A model generated the notes under the pieces. The model searched no databases. It worked only from the letters and a program-made list of their open reading frames with translations, and was not told where the DNA came from. This document shows, piece by piece, positions 37,774 through 49,443 of a stretch of 64,000 bases of DNA; position 1 is the stretch's first letter, and every line of letters starts with the position of its first letter. A program made the translations under genes and the position numbers. The stretch comes from Novakomyces olei (Eukaryota > Ascomycota > Novakomycetes > Novakomycetales > Novakomycetaceae), in the NCBI GenBank assembly GCA_016906335.1, contig JADEYG010000004.1, forward strand, positions 409,001 through 473,000, written 5' to 3'.

Positions 37774-38892
37774 ATGGAAGGCTTGAAAGAGTGGGTCGAT
37801 GTTGGTGCGCAGCGCGACGCGGCAGCTGACGCAGCGGCACTTTTAGTCCACCAAGCGACATTGGCACTCGGATTCAAGTACATTAGCGGCGATGGTATGA
37901 AGACTAGTGCACTACTCTAATTGTGTGTGAATGTGCCACGACACTAACTTTCCATAGATCCGTTGGAGGAGAAGGCGCCCAAGGACGAGGCAGCGGGTAC
38001 AGCGGGTACAGCAGATTCTCTTCCTGAAGGCTGGAACGCTTTGAGCGGCCGATTCTACCTCTTTTCATACATTTACCCAAAGGATGAGGCGCGTCTTCAT
38101 ATACACATTAATCAGTTTGGCCGTCAAAACATCGTGCTCACCAAGGACAAGGGGGGTCTTACTGTACTGTACGAGTTTGATGGGTCAAAGCTTGATCTAA
38201 AGCTTCCACTGCACGATACTCTACAAAGCCTGGAAAAGAGCGGCGAAGCAGAGACGTTTATAGCCGAGTATGCTGCCACTGTGGGCGAGCAGCTGTTAAA
38301 CGCTGACGGCGGCTCTGCCTCTCAAAGGCTTAAAGACGAGAGCAGCACAGCCGAGCCTCAGTCTGGCCGTACTGCCTCGGGCGTAAAGAATCCTGCCGAG
38401 GCCGCGCCGCGTCTTGAAAAGGAAAAATACAGTAGCGGAAAACAGCCAACGCCAGTGTCCCTGAGAATTGATGACCCCCGACCTAATGATTCTCCTCCAC
38501 TAGGAGATATTCCTGTCCCTGATTTTGAGGACGAGCTACGTCTGCGCCAGACGCTTCCTACTGGCATGCCGGGTCCTCATTCCGTTGGGCATGATGACTT
38601 GAACCCGCCCGGATTGTTCCAACCCGCGCCTTTCAATAATGGGGGAGGAGCATCTGGGAGTGGTCATATTGGTGGAATGCATCCCACTATAAATGATCCG
38701 CTTTTTGGTCCGCGGCAGTTACAGTCGAGGCACGGAAGAGGGCCTTTGCATCCACCGGGTGCCCGTTATGATCCAGTTGGTCCGGGCGATATGAGAGGCC
38801 GCACGAATTTTCCTGGCTCCAGCAACCCGCCCTTTGGGTTTGGCGATGGGGTTGAGCCCCCACCAGACGGGTATAACGATATGTTCCTCTAG
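37774..38892 (+). CDS. PI31-like proteasome regulator (PSMF1/Fub1)
   Basis: Two exons: 37774..37894 and 37958..38892; 351 aa. The N-terminal FP domain includes LGFKYISGD, LPEGWNALSGRFYLFSYIYP and HIHINQFGRQNIVLTKD. The C-terminal half is Gly/Pro-rich and disordered with DPLFGPRQLQ, MHPTINDPLFG, and NPPFGFGDGVEPPPDGYNDM, typical of the PI31_C segment that enters the 20S chamber. PI31/Fub1 binds and inhibits or helps assemble the 20S core. The divergent neighbour is RPT6. N- and C-terminal signatures agree, so the call is firm. Confidence 0.88.
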
Positions 38893-39606
38893 TCGGGCAC
38901 AGGGCAAATCGCAATACAAGTGTTTTCGCTCTCTATTCAGGTTTGTCTAGGATGCGTATGGATGCGAGGTATCGCAGCATTTGGCTCAGGATACTGGTGA
39001 TTGCCTAAAGGCGTTGGCTAAAGGTTTGGTGTACCTTTGGCAAACGATAAGGAGTTTGGTGGTGTGCGATGTTTGCTCTTGAAATTATTGACATTTGTAA
39101 ATACGTAATTAAAGTTTAGCGTTTATTGTCCTATGTATGTATATCAATGTAGGCGGAAGCAAGATCAAGCAGATATGCTGTGACAAATATTCCACAGTTG
39201 ATAATTGCAATCGTCTAGTGTAATCCTGGTGCTAATTTAGCCGCAGCTTGTCTTGTCAAAATACATAGGCACTATTCGTTGCACCTCACTGGATTTCTCT
39301 CGACTGACTTAGCCACTTTAGACGCTGTCATTAAAATTACAGAATTTGCCTATAAGGCATTCTGTTCCCATTCGCCTGGTCATAGGCGCCACTCATGATT
39401 TCCATTAATAAATATATTCAATATTCAATATTCAATATTATTCAATATTTAATATACAATATACAATAATAAATATATTCTCTAATCCTCTCATTTACGT
39501 ACATGTACGACACTAATAATATCTAATATACGCCGACATTAATATCGTAGAGCGAGATGGACAAGGGCCGACGGGTATAGGGAGCGTAATACATGCCATT
39601 GCTGCA
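38893..39606. other. Intergenic region between PI31 and VPS24
   Basis: No gene seen in 710 bp. ATTCAATATTCAATATTATTC-type short repeats lie at 39417-39475. Confidence 0.5.
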
Positions 39607-40449
39607 ATGGAAAAAGTCAAGGGCTTCTTTTTCGGCCCGACTCTGGAAGACCAGAATCGCAAGTGGCAGGCCACTTTGAGGAGACAGCAGCGGCAGCTGC
39701 AAAGGCAGATCGATGACCTGAAACGAGCGGAAAAGGCGACAGAAAAGCAAGTGCGTTCGTTGGCAAAACGGGGAGACGTGCGCAACGCCCGTCTGCTTGC
39801 ACGGGAAATAGTCAGCGCGCGGAAGCAACGCCAAAGACTCGGGAAGAGTCAGGCGACAATGGCATCATTGGGGATGCAGTTGAGCGAGCAGATGGCAACC
39901 TATAAAATATCGGGAACATTACAGAGAAGCACTCGCGTTATGAAGGACGTGAATGGCCTTTTGCGCCTTCCGGAGATCTCATCTACCATGCGAAACATGT
40001 CTATGGAACTCACTCGCGTAAGGAGACCGGCTGTCCTGTTTATTCTATCGAATACAGACTGCTGATATTTGCTTAATTTTTCCTTGCTATTTCCTTGTCG
40101 TTTTATGATTTCACTGTTTGTTCCGTGCGTTTGGCCTCTATTCTATACGCAAATGGATTCGAATTGTCTAGTTCGGCATCGCGATACTAATCTAAAGGCG
40201 GGAATAATGGACGAAATGATGGACGACGCGCTGGCTGTATTCGATGACGAAGAGGACGAAGAGGCTGATGAAACTGTGCAAACCGTTCTGGATGAAATCA
40301 CAGGCGAAAAGGCAGTCAATGCTCCCAGTGTACCACAGACAGCTGCAAAGCAGCCGGAAGCAGCACAACCGGAGGAGGAGGAGGACGAGCAAGAACTGGA
40401 AGAGCAATTGGCGTCAATGCGAAGCCAGCTAGCCAAATTACAGAGTTAG
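39607..40449 (+). CDS. VPS24: ESCRT-III subunit VPS24 (CHMP3)
   Basis: Two exons: 39607..40017 and 40198..40449; 220 aa. FFFGPTLEDQNRKWQATLRRQQRQL is the basic first helix of Vps24. The central Snf7 core contains LQRSTRVMKDVNGLLRLPEISSTMRNMSMEL. Exon 2 begins AGIMDEMMDDA and ends with an acidic region plus a MIM1-like C-terminal helix, EEQLASMRSQLAKLQS, which binds the MIT domain of Vps4. Vps24 caps ESCRT-III polymers on endosomes during vesicle budding into multivesicular bodies. Splicing at a phase-0 site after LTR fits the family. Confidence 0.94.
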
Positions 40450-40801
40450 GTGTTGGTTCATATACAAATAGTTTGCAGAAACCGGTTTGTTTGTTTTTCA
40501 TATTTTTTTTTTTCATATGGTATTTTATGTTTTTAGTTTTATTTTCGCAAGTGCTTATGAGCTATCGGTGTATCTAAAATTACGATTGTTTAAAGATCAC
40601 AATTTAAATCGTCAGATCAAGATAACGTCAGACGGCTGCCGCAATGCAATAAACATTTTGAGTAAATTTCCCATGATTGATCTTTGATTAGCGTGACTAT
40701 TGAATTCTTCGTACGTAGACCTAACCCGATCTCTTTTGATTGCTCCTGATCAGCCTGGCCCATCACAAATAAATTATTTGCAGTATTGTCTATCGTGTGT
40801 G
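40450..40801. other. Convergent spacer between VPS24 and PGA2
   Basis: 350 bp shared by the two 3' ends; pyrimidine-rich with no ORF of note. Confidence 0.5.
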
Positions 40802-41232
40802 TCAGTCTTTATTTTTTTTCTCTGCACTATCCGTCTCAATAGGCTTTGGCGGTTCGGATGGATCGGTTTGCAACAGCAACTCATCCTCCACATCCGAGCC
40901 ATCTTCGCCTTGCAAAAACCGCATGCGTTGAGCCTTTGTACGCCGCCGGTACGTTTTACCCCAGCTAATTTCACCATTATCGTCATCACTATCCTCCATT
41001 AAAATATCGCCCTGGGCGTCGGCTTTTGTACTCGGATCCGGGTGGAAAGCGCCCTGCTTCTCTTCTTGCTTCTTTTTCACGTACTCCATAATGCTGCTTA
41101 AATAAGGCCTTAGAAGTACATATCCACCAATGATCGCGATAATACGGATGATATCTGCTGCGTTAAAACTTGCCTTTAATGTTTTTACGTACCCGTGGCA
41201 GAATATTGCTGCCAATAGTTTTTGACCTTCAT
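40802..41232 (-). CDS. PGA2-family ER membrane protein
   Basis: Two exons: 41193..41232 and 40802..41154; 130 aa. MKVKNYWQQYSAT joins through a 38-nt intron to DIIRIIAIIGGYVLLRPYLSS, a single membrane helix ending in LRPYL. It then reads ISWGKTYRRRTKAQRMRFLQ, the WG-K-x-RRR signature of the fungal PGA2 family, with an acidic tail. Yeast Pga2 is an essential ER/nuclear-envelope protein linked to maturation of Gas1 and alkaline phosphatase. An unspliced reading from a TTG codon exists but lacks an ATG; the intron (branch TTTTAAC, acceptor GCAGCAG) gives a proper start. Divergent from SPB4. Confidence 0.82.
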
Positions 41233-41479
41233 ATCGTGAAGTGAAGCGGTGTTGCTGTCAAGGTATCGTACACTGCCTTCAATAATTATTATTATAATTT
41301 AAAATGAGAAATATTTATTTATTTATTCATTTATTCATTAATATTAGATAGATGGTCTCATAGGAACAACAAGGACTTTGTAGACATACATTAAAAATGA
41401 TAACAAAAAATTGTGTCATAAAGCGATATATAGATATAGACACCTTTAATTAATTTTAATTTTTTTTGGCTCGCTTTAT

Positions 41480-43509
41480 ATGTCTGTAGGAAGGCAGGCG
41501 TGGTCTGAGCTGTCACTGCAAAAGCCCTTGTAAGTCCATTTATCTTCTTTTTACGACTGCATTTCCCACATCTAACTTTCTGCAGAAAAGATGCGGTTGC
41601 GTTATTGGGCTACGAGCAAATGACGCCCGTACAGGCGTCAACGATACCACTGTTTTCAGCTAATAAGGATGTGATTGTGGAAGCGGTTACCGGCTCTGGC
41701 AAAACCTTGGCTTTTATTATGCCCATAATCGAACGTATATTAAAACACGAGGATGGATTTGAAGACGGCCGTGTTGCCGCTATTATTGTGTGTCCTACAC
41801 GTGAACTGGCAATGCAAATACATTCTGTGTGGATGGAGTTGCACAAGCTCATGATCCCGACAGAGGAAGGGACGGAGACGGCGTTGGAGGAGAGTTTAAT
41901 GACAAGTGGCGAAAGTGTAAAAGACACAGAAATAAAAGAAGCAGACTCAAGCACAGACAACGAATTGCAAAATGTAAATTTAAAGGCTCAACTACTCATT
42001 GGCGGAAGCAGGAACACGATTAAGCAAGACTTGGGCGTTTTCCGATCGACTAATCCCTCAGTATTGATTGGCACGCCCGGCCGATTAGACGAGTTTCTAG
42101 GCCTCAACGTTGCAGACACTAAATCTCTGGAAATGCTGGTACTTGACGAAGCAGATTTGCTACTGGACATGGGCTTTCAGGCCACCCTACAGCGAATCAT
42201 TGCCCGCCTACCAAAGCAAAGACGCACGGGCCTTTTTTCTGCTACAATGAACGATGCAGTTGAGGAATTTATAAAGATTGCAGGCCTCCGTAATAGCGCC
42301 AAAATCGTGGTCAACGTAAGGTCAAAGGCAGTCTCCAGTCGTGCGCCAGCTAGCCTCTCTATCTACTATGACGTAGTGGCCCCTCAGTGTAAAGTACAAG
42401 AGCTTATCAGAATAATTTCGCACTGTGAATTCGACAAGGCAATTGTATACTTTAGTACCTGTGCCTGTGTTGATTATTTTACAGCCTTGATGCGGCGCAC
42501 TAACTGGGCTCAATTGCCTTTGTCACCCAACATTATTGGTCTGCATGGGAAGCAGGCTCCGTCAAATCGGTCGCGTAACTATGAAGCCTTTCAAAATGCC
42601 ATTGCAAGTGGGAGAAAGGTCGTACTTTTCACTACAGATGTGGCCGCCCGAGGACTAGATATTCCAAATGTCGATTTCGTGATTCAATTTGATCCCCCTT
42701 CTGATCCAAAGGCTTTTTCTCATCGCTGTGGCCGTGCTGGACGGGCCGGTAGGAGCGGCACTGCTATAGCTTTATTACTAGAAGGCCGTGAAGAGGAGTA
42801 TACTGATCTTCTAAAAGTCAGGTCGGTGCCGGTAGAGCCCTTGCCCCGATCGTTAACAGTGGGAAATGTACAGGCATCAAACGGAAACGAGGACGAAAAT
42901 AAAGGGTATGAGGACGGAACTGATCCACAGAGCCTTCAACGTCTCGTGTCGCGAGACAGAGACTTGTATGAAAAATCAGTAATTGCCTTTGTTTCCTTTG
43001 TTCAAGCGTACCGAAAGCACCAGGCAAGCTATATATTTAGAATATCTGATCTTCCTATCGGCCGTATCGCTATGGCTTATGGACTAGTAAGACTGCCGCG
43101 TATGCCGGAACTAAGATCATCCGCCGGCGAATCAGCCAGTCAAGGATTTGTAGCGGCTGAAGGTATTGCGGTAGATGATATACCCTACAAGGATAAAGCA
43201 CGTGAAGCGGCAAGAAAGGCTTCTGTAAAGCGCGATGAAAAGAAAGATTTTTCAGCAACGAAGAAAAAGCTAACAGAGCCAAAGGCTGCATGGTCCAAGC
43301 AAAAAGAACGGATGGATAAGCGAGAAGTCAGACGAGACAAACGGAAACGGAAGCGGGATGCAGTTAATAGAGAACAGGAATTAGCTCAAGAACAATCTGA
43401 ATCAGCAAACTCGGATCGTTTAGAGGCGGAACAGGACTGGAAGGAGTTTGTAACGGCAAAAAAGAAGAATTCGTCGATGGCTGTACAGTATGATAATGAC
43501 GAATTTTAG
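41480..43509 (+). CDS. SPB4: DEAD-box RNA helicase SPB4 (DDX55)
   Basis: Two exons: 41480..41529 and 41586..43509; 657 aa. Motifs in order: Q motif GYEQMTPVQ, AVTGSGKT, PTRELA, GGSRN, TPGRLDEFL, LDEADLLLDMGF, SATM, then VYFSTCACVDYF, GLHGKQ, TDVAARGLDIPNVD, and HRCGRAGRAGR in the last motif. The C-terminal part has YEKSVIAFVSFVQAYRKHQ...FRISDLPIGRIAMAYGLVRLPRMPE, the Spb4/DDX55 extension, and a Lys/Arg-rich tail. An acidic insert of about 35 residues follows PTRELA. Spb4 remodels 60S ribosomal precursors in the nucleolus. The 50-nt first exon encodes WSELSLQKPL with the conserved aromatic of the Q motif. Confidence 0.93.
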
Positions 43510-43874
43510 GGGGCAAATCCTTTTAAGTACAAGGATTTTATAGTGAACACGAAAATTCTAGTGAATACGAAAACTCGATCGATTTGAGTAGATCCGTCCG
43601 GGGAGAAGGTCTAATTGATTATCAACGAAATTGCCCACGCGACCACTGGCTTGCCCATTGTTTTGTATGGCTTTGTTAGGTTTTCTTATGTGCTCAATAC
43701 AGACTCTGTAATAATGCCATTCTTTATAGATGCGCTTGCACAGTTTGCACAAAGTTTGGGTGTAATTGAATAAATTAATGGACAGAGGGCCAAACCTGCC
43801 GTACCTTTTTTTCAGTTGGCAAGTTTTGCTCAATCGGCCATTGAATTCTGGGTATCACAACGGTCTAGATTTGT

Positions 43875-45003
43875 TTACAAGAAGTACTCCACAACAGCCT
43901 GCAACGTTAGCAGGTTAAAGAGTCGATTAACTTACATCACTGTGCTGACCCTGCTGTATCTTTGCAGGGCTTTCCTGACCAGGCGCGGCAGAAAAGACGT
44001 TGAAGTATTGCTCGCCATGCTCGTTTATTTGCAGGATGCTTGCTTCGTTTGCACAGCGGTAGCAGTAATTTGGCGCCGACCAGACTGTGGAAAGCATTCC
44101 GTCAAACAAAATTTGGTAACCTGATTGGCAGAGCTGGTGGGCACGTAGCACACTCTGTGCGTTATTCATATGCAGGAATTTTTTGACGACTTGCCCACCA
44201 AAAGTGTACCCGGCACCTCGGGGGGAAACGGCAAATTCGTCCCGTTCCGGATCAGGATCAGACCAGACTAGATCTGCCATTGGGCCTTCATGTGGGATCT
44301 CGCGGAACCGGTCGATTATTTTGATTTGATCCAGCGAGTGAATAGAGGGAGAGAGTCCTGTTGTCAGTAATCGATAAACAATTTGTGGCTCGTTTATAGC
44401 AATATTTTGAAATGTATAAATTGACAAGTCTTGTGTCAGACATGAAGATGTAAAAATAGAGATCTCGAAGTTTAATCTTGCTCAATCATTATTCATACCC
44501 CCGTGAACGCAGAAAATGCTATTGTCAATCACCACTGTGAGCGTCATAAAGTCAAAAAGATCTGTAAAGTAAAGCCAGACATTCGCGTTGCCGTATTTGC
44601 GTAAACACTCAGCATAAAAGCCGTAATTACGCGTTACGCCACGTGATTCGTGGTTCCCTCTTATGAGCGTGACACGAGACGGGTATCGCAGCTTGAGACA
44701 AGCCAATAGGGATATCGTTTCGACGGAAAAAAGGCCGCGGTCCACGTAATCACCCAAAAACAAATAATTGGTGTCCGGAACGTAACCCCCGATGCGAAAT
44801 ATTTCAAGTAAATCGTCCAATTGGCCATGAATATCGCCAACTACTGCTACTGGCGTCGCGATATGAACCACATTGGACTCTTGAACAAGCAGCTCTTTAA
44901 GCTTTTCGCATATTTGTTCAATCACAGCCTCTGCCAGCAATTTTTTTTCGCTCAAAGATGCGATTGCCGCATCAAGATCCAGAGTAGAAAGAACTCCCGG
45001 CAT
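43875..45003 (-). CDS. Protein phosphatase 4 catalytic subunit (PP4c/Pph3)
   Basis: Three exons: 44499..45003, 43936..44357, 43875..43898 (24 nt); 316 aa. Metal- and phosphate-site motifs are intact: GDIHGQ, GDYVDRG, RGNHES, HGGLSPSI, RAHQL and [20 protein letters not shown] and RGAGYTFG are PP4-like rather than PP2A- or Sit4-like. The last 24-nt exon, after a 37-nt intron, encodes AVVEYFL, so the protein ends in the conserved YFL whose Leu carboxyl is methylated in PP2A-group enzymes. PP4 dephosphorylates checkpoint and repair proteins such as gamma-H2A. Without the micro-exon the reading would end in ...HSDVS and miss this tail. Confidence 0.93.
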
Positions 45004-45115
45004 ACCGTTGTCATTCCAATCTGCTAAAGCCTATGAGCGCTTGGGCTAACCCGAACAGAGGCGGCTAAGGCGGCTAAGCAGACCAGTAGAAGCTGGCGGC
45101 CTTATCACGCGCCAG

Positions 45116-45623
45116 TCACTTGGTGGCACAATTATTGAAGTCGATGAATATCGTAAGGGTACCACAGAACAAAATGAGTAAAGTGGCAATGCTGATTAAC
45201 CACAGATCCTTATCATAAACAGTTTGCAATTGCGGAAAGGCAGACAGGTACTGAACAACAACAGGCGATTATTTCGAGTGCTATTACGGAGCGCAGCTTT
45301 GCATCAGTATCCACTCACAAGATAGCCACAGTTTAAATAGGCTTCTTGGTTACAGAGCTCGAGGCCTGTTTCTTTTTGTTTCAGACAGCAATCTTCTTGC
45401 ACTGATATTAAGTCTGCTGTAAGTTTCCAGCGTCGAAAGAGTCGCTGATTTACGAAGTGCAAGGCCAATGACGGCAGGGAAGAGTCGCCAATAGTCTGGT
45501 GCCCACCGTATATAATTAAATAATAATGATAATGATAATTAATAAAAGTTTTATAACAATTTATAAATAATAATATTCATATTCCAACCAGGTAATTACC
45601 ATACGAATCACGTTATAAAACAT
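45116..45623 (-). CDS. Unidentified small single-pass membrane protein
   Basis: Predicted three exons: 45600..45623, 45319..45495, 45116..45250; 111 aa. The last two exons are well supported: VNQRLFRRWKLTADLISVQ, CCLKQKETGLELCNQEAY, NCGYL, then after a 68-nt intron YLSAFPQLQTVYDKDLW and the membrane helix LISIATLLILFCGTLTIFI, ending FNNCATK. The first exon (MFYNVIRM) is a prediction that keeps phase 0. Several Cys (CC...C...C) precede the helix. Topology looks like a tail-anchored or single-pass protein. I do not recognise a family. The plus strand also has open frames here, but without a hydrophobic or conserved pattern. Confidence 0.55.
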
Positions 45624-46313
45624 GAACTAGAAAAAAAATAATGAACAAATAATGAATAATGCATAATAATAGATAATAGATAATAAATAAACAAATAATA
45701 AACAAGTAAATAAATAACAAAAATGACGCGTATCATTGATTTTAGCGGATAAAGTAATCGTCTGGTCAAAATTTGAATACAAATAATATACGTTTTACTG
45801 TTTATGCTTGAACATTCCAACAAGGAAAACCCTGGCTGGTTCGAGCGGGTATATATTGACGCGAAAATAAGCAAAATTTCACGAGCAAAGCGAATCAAAC
45901 GCGAGTGCACAATTTGGTTTGAGCAGGTTAATCTATCGCAGAACTTGCCAGCTTTTTGTTAGAACTACGATCTGCTTGGCTGCCTTTAGTCTCTGGTTTC
46001 TGAAAATAAACGAGGTTCAGTCTGTTCTTCAGCGTCGTATTATTTGGGATACTGAAATTTGCATCGTGTCTTGAAGTCTGACTGTGGTTGGATCTCTACT
46101 AATACAAACCATACTGGCCGCGTCTTTTGCTTAATAAGAGAATCAAAGGTTGGTCTGTATCCGACTTTGTGTTTGAGGACAAAGTTTGGTCGCTTAGCTT
46201 TAAAACACATTTTTGATCTGTGTTTAAGCATATATTTTGCTGCGTCTTATCTAGCTGCTTGCCGTTTGGGCTTCATCTCGAGCCATTACTATCTAATTTT
46301 CTTATCTATCAAA
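45624..46313. other. AT-rich upstream region of the RRM gene
   Basis: No gene assigned. An in-frame extension upstream of the RRM start codon from about 46059 lacks RGG-like composition and has no ATG, so it is taken as 5' leader. ATAATGAATAATGCATAATA-like runs at 45641-45710. Confidence 0.45.
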
Positions 46314-48327
46314 ATGGTGGATTGGGTTCCTCCGCGTGACGACTATTCTAGCTCTTACCCCAGCCGTGGGCTTGGACCGCCTGACGGAAATGACAATTAT
46401 AGAGCTGCTAGTGGGTACCGAGGCGGTGGAGGAGGATACCGTGGCGGTCCTAATTTCCGAGGCCGTGGTGGACGTGGCCGTGGAGGCTACAATTATGACC
46501 GTGGCGGGTTTTCTGGGCCGAATACGGCTAGCCAACCTTCAGCTAGTTCTGCCAGGCCAATGTCGCCAGGCGGTAAACCGCTAAAAATTTATATTGGCAA
46601 TCTCCCGCCAGAGTGTCGAATGTTTCATCTACGCGAGCGATTCTCACCGTTCGGTTTGATTACTAACATTGAGCTTAAGCCCAATCTTGGATGTGGCTTT
46701 GTTGTATGTTATCCCTGCTCTTTTGCAAAGCAAAATATTATTAGTCTGCTTGACGTGTTTTCTTTTTTCCCATTTTTTTTAAAAGTTTAAATGCTGAGCT
46801 ATGCTTGTTTGCTACATATCAGAAATGATATGGTTGTGCCGTGTATCTTGAGTTTTATAAATTTGTTCATCATAAATCACGTTTTGTTCGTCTTTCATTC
46901 AGCTACTTATGTTCAGGAATTCAATACAAGTGAAGGTGCTGCTGCTGCTGCAAATGAAGTAGACGGTACTTCTATGCTTGGACAGATTGTCAAAGTGGAA
47001 TTGCAGAAATACAATCTGCAACGACTGCCTAATCCTGAGAATCGGGTTCCTGCACAACAAGGCTGCTATTGCTGTGGCGAAAGAGGACATTGGGCTAAAC
47101 ATTGTCCTAAAATGCCTGCTCCAGGACAACCATTCAATATTGTTGTCCCGAATGATTCGTCTATTGATAACGGAGGCCTCGAAGCCAAAGGACAGCGCGC
47201 TCCAGATTTTTCTCATAATCAACCTGAGTCGCGTAGAGAATGGCGTGAGCCTCGGGACTATGTACCCCGACGTGGGGGATGGTCTGGTAGCCAAGGTCAC
47301 TATCCTTGTAAGTTGCTTAAAGTGGTTGTTTAAGTTCCTAGAATTTATCTCTTTGTGTTTTGATTCCTTGTTCAATTGACTTTTGTCTTAATATTTTTCG
47401 TCTTAATATCTACTTATGACTTGCCCTTTTCTTTTACGTTCTACCTTGATGAGCATAAAATGTGCTTTTACTCCAAGTTTTGTCGACGTTATTTGCTAAT
47501 CTTTAGCTCGTGGTGGATATGAACCTGAGTATAACGGTTACCGTGGCGGAGGTCACCCACGTCCGTCTTATCGCGGCCCACCGAGAGGTGAAGACGATTA
47601 CTACGAGGGAAACCGATGGGGTCCTTACCCCCCTCGGGGCCCGCCTCCTCGGGGCCCGGCCGGGGATTATAATCGCGGGAATTACGCTCCTCCTTACTAT
47701 CAGCAGCCGCCTTATCCCGACTATTACGTGCCACCAGCCGGACCTAGAGCTGCCAAAGTTGACCCTGCTGACGGTCCAGAAGACGGGGGAGAAGCGCCGT
47801 TTGATCCTCGTCAGGAAGCTGAATATGCTGCCCGTTCAAGGTTTGGGCCGGGCCCTTCTGGCTATGGTGGCTATGGTCCACGGTACGGTGGCCCACCTCT
47901 AGGTCCTCCTCCATCGACATCAGGGGGGCCAAGAAGAGGCGGACCAGAAGATTTGGACGCTGAAGAAGTAGACAATTATTATTACTCAAGGGCGCCGGCT
48001 CATTATGCTGATCGTCCTTACACGCCTTATTCAAGGTCTTATCCAGACAGACCTCCTCGTAGTCGGTCTCGATCACCTGTGTCTCGGGGCCCAGATCGTG
48101 ATGAAGCTTTGCGCCCTTATTATAGGGAGCGGGGCAGTTTAGAGGGACCTGGTGAGGATGATTATTATAGGAACAAGACCGAGTCTGCACAGTTTTCAAC
48201 CGAGCCTTATACTGACGAGGGCCCAAAGCCAGAAAATCGTGCTCCTGGTGAAGAGGCTGATAAGCATGAGAATTCAGCTCCTACCCAAGACTCGCAGAAT
48301 AAAGCTGCCGAGGAAAATACAGAGTGA
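46314..48327 (+). CDS. RRM and CCHC zinc-knuckle RNA-binding protein with RGG/RS tails
   Basis: Three exons: 46314..46703, 46917..47307, 47507..48327; 533 aa. The N-terminus is an RGG-type region (YRGGGGGYRGGPNFRGRGGR). The RRM starts KIYIGNLPPECRMFHLRERF (RNP2) and has GCGFVEFNTSEGAAAAANEV (RNP1, reconstructed by the acceptor at 46916). A single CCHC knuckle, CYCCGERGHWAKHC, follows. The C-terminus is Pro/Gly/Tyr-rich with an RSRSRSP block and an acidic end. The layout resembles SR proteins with a zinc knuckle (SRSF7 type), but the flanking RGG regions are different. A role in mRNA processing or export is likely. The exact ortholog is unclear. Confidence 0.82.
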
Positions 48328-49443
48328 TTTGCTTACATGAAAGGTTTTGTTTTGTCTTTTTGCTTTCGTACTGTGTTATTGGGTTCAATGAAACGACGCT
48401 TGGCAATCTTGTCTAACATAGTTTATCAGAGTACTATACATCTTTTCTCCGTCTTTCAATTAATATTTAATCATCTTTTAAATAATATGGATTGTTTGGC
48501 TTCATCTATTTATATGTATGCTATTTTTCACTTCCTTTACGACTTGCTCACTTTTGCTTTTGGCTTGAATAGCTCGGTTCTGCCTTGAATGTATGTTTTT
48601 TATTGATCATTCTGTTTCGTTGGCCATCGAAGTACTTTAAACTCACAGTTGAATGATTGCAGCGTCATGTTATCTCAGCTTGGTCTGATTATACTCTGCA
48701 TACTTTGCTAAAATTCTTTATCTTGCCAGTACAATTACAGACGCTCTGCTAGTTTAAACAGTAGAAAGTGGTTCTGGTTAGCGGTCAATTTTGGTCAGAT
48801 ATTTTGGGTTTTATTAGCTCGAAACGGTCCATGGCTGTCGACAAAATTCAGGTGGATAAACACATATGTATGTAATATAACGGTATATGCAAGTGAACAG
48901 GTTGTGTCCATTAAAATAAGACTCGATATGATGTTGAGACGCGCCACCGTGTTATTTCGATGAGGATCAAAAATGACATGTCAAGCTTAACAATCTGACT
49001 GCTAGTATGAAGTCATTCATTTCTTCACTTTCTGAGGAAAACATCGGGTGCTCTCAAAATCATATCGGCTCGCGATTTCTTTTCTTGCGGCGCAACTTGA
49101 AACACTGAAATTTGTAGCTTGTTTTAACCATCTGCTTTTACGTTTTTATTTTTTCTCGAGTGGCCACTCCCAAGTTGAATGTTCTCATGAAGGCAATTTA
49201 TGATTGCAAAATTCTGGATTTTCAGTAATATATGGTTAATCTGTGAAACGAATAAAAGATTGGGCGTGCATTCGTTATTGCTTTCTTTGGTAAATGTTTA
49301 AAGTATTGGCATATAATTAATGGAGCATTGACTTATTGACAAAGAGCCTTTCGTCGCTCGTGCAGATTAGATTATTTCCAGACTACATTAACAAAACGGC
49401 AGAGATCTTTCTCAACTAAATGCCAGATTTAGACAATGAAAGA
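48328..49443. other. Long convergent spacer, no gene seen
   Basis: 1.1 kb between the 3' ends of the RRM gene and NEDD8. Reading frames are short and carry no recognisable motif; part may be 3' UTR. Confidence 0.5.

Noticed and set aside
45033-45360. Plus-strand spliced gene reading ...GGLITRQSLGGTIIEVDEY-HPYHKQF...
   Set aside because: No start exon could be built, and the minus strand over the same bases gives a better structured protein with a membrane helix and consistent splice phases.
46059-46313. In-frame N-terminal extension of the RRM protein
   Set aside because: It begins at a non-ATG codon, its composition differs from the RGG region, and MVDWVPPRDDY has a good ATG context.
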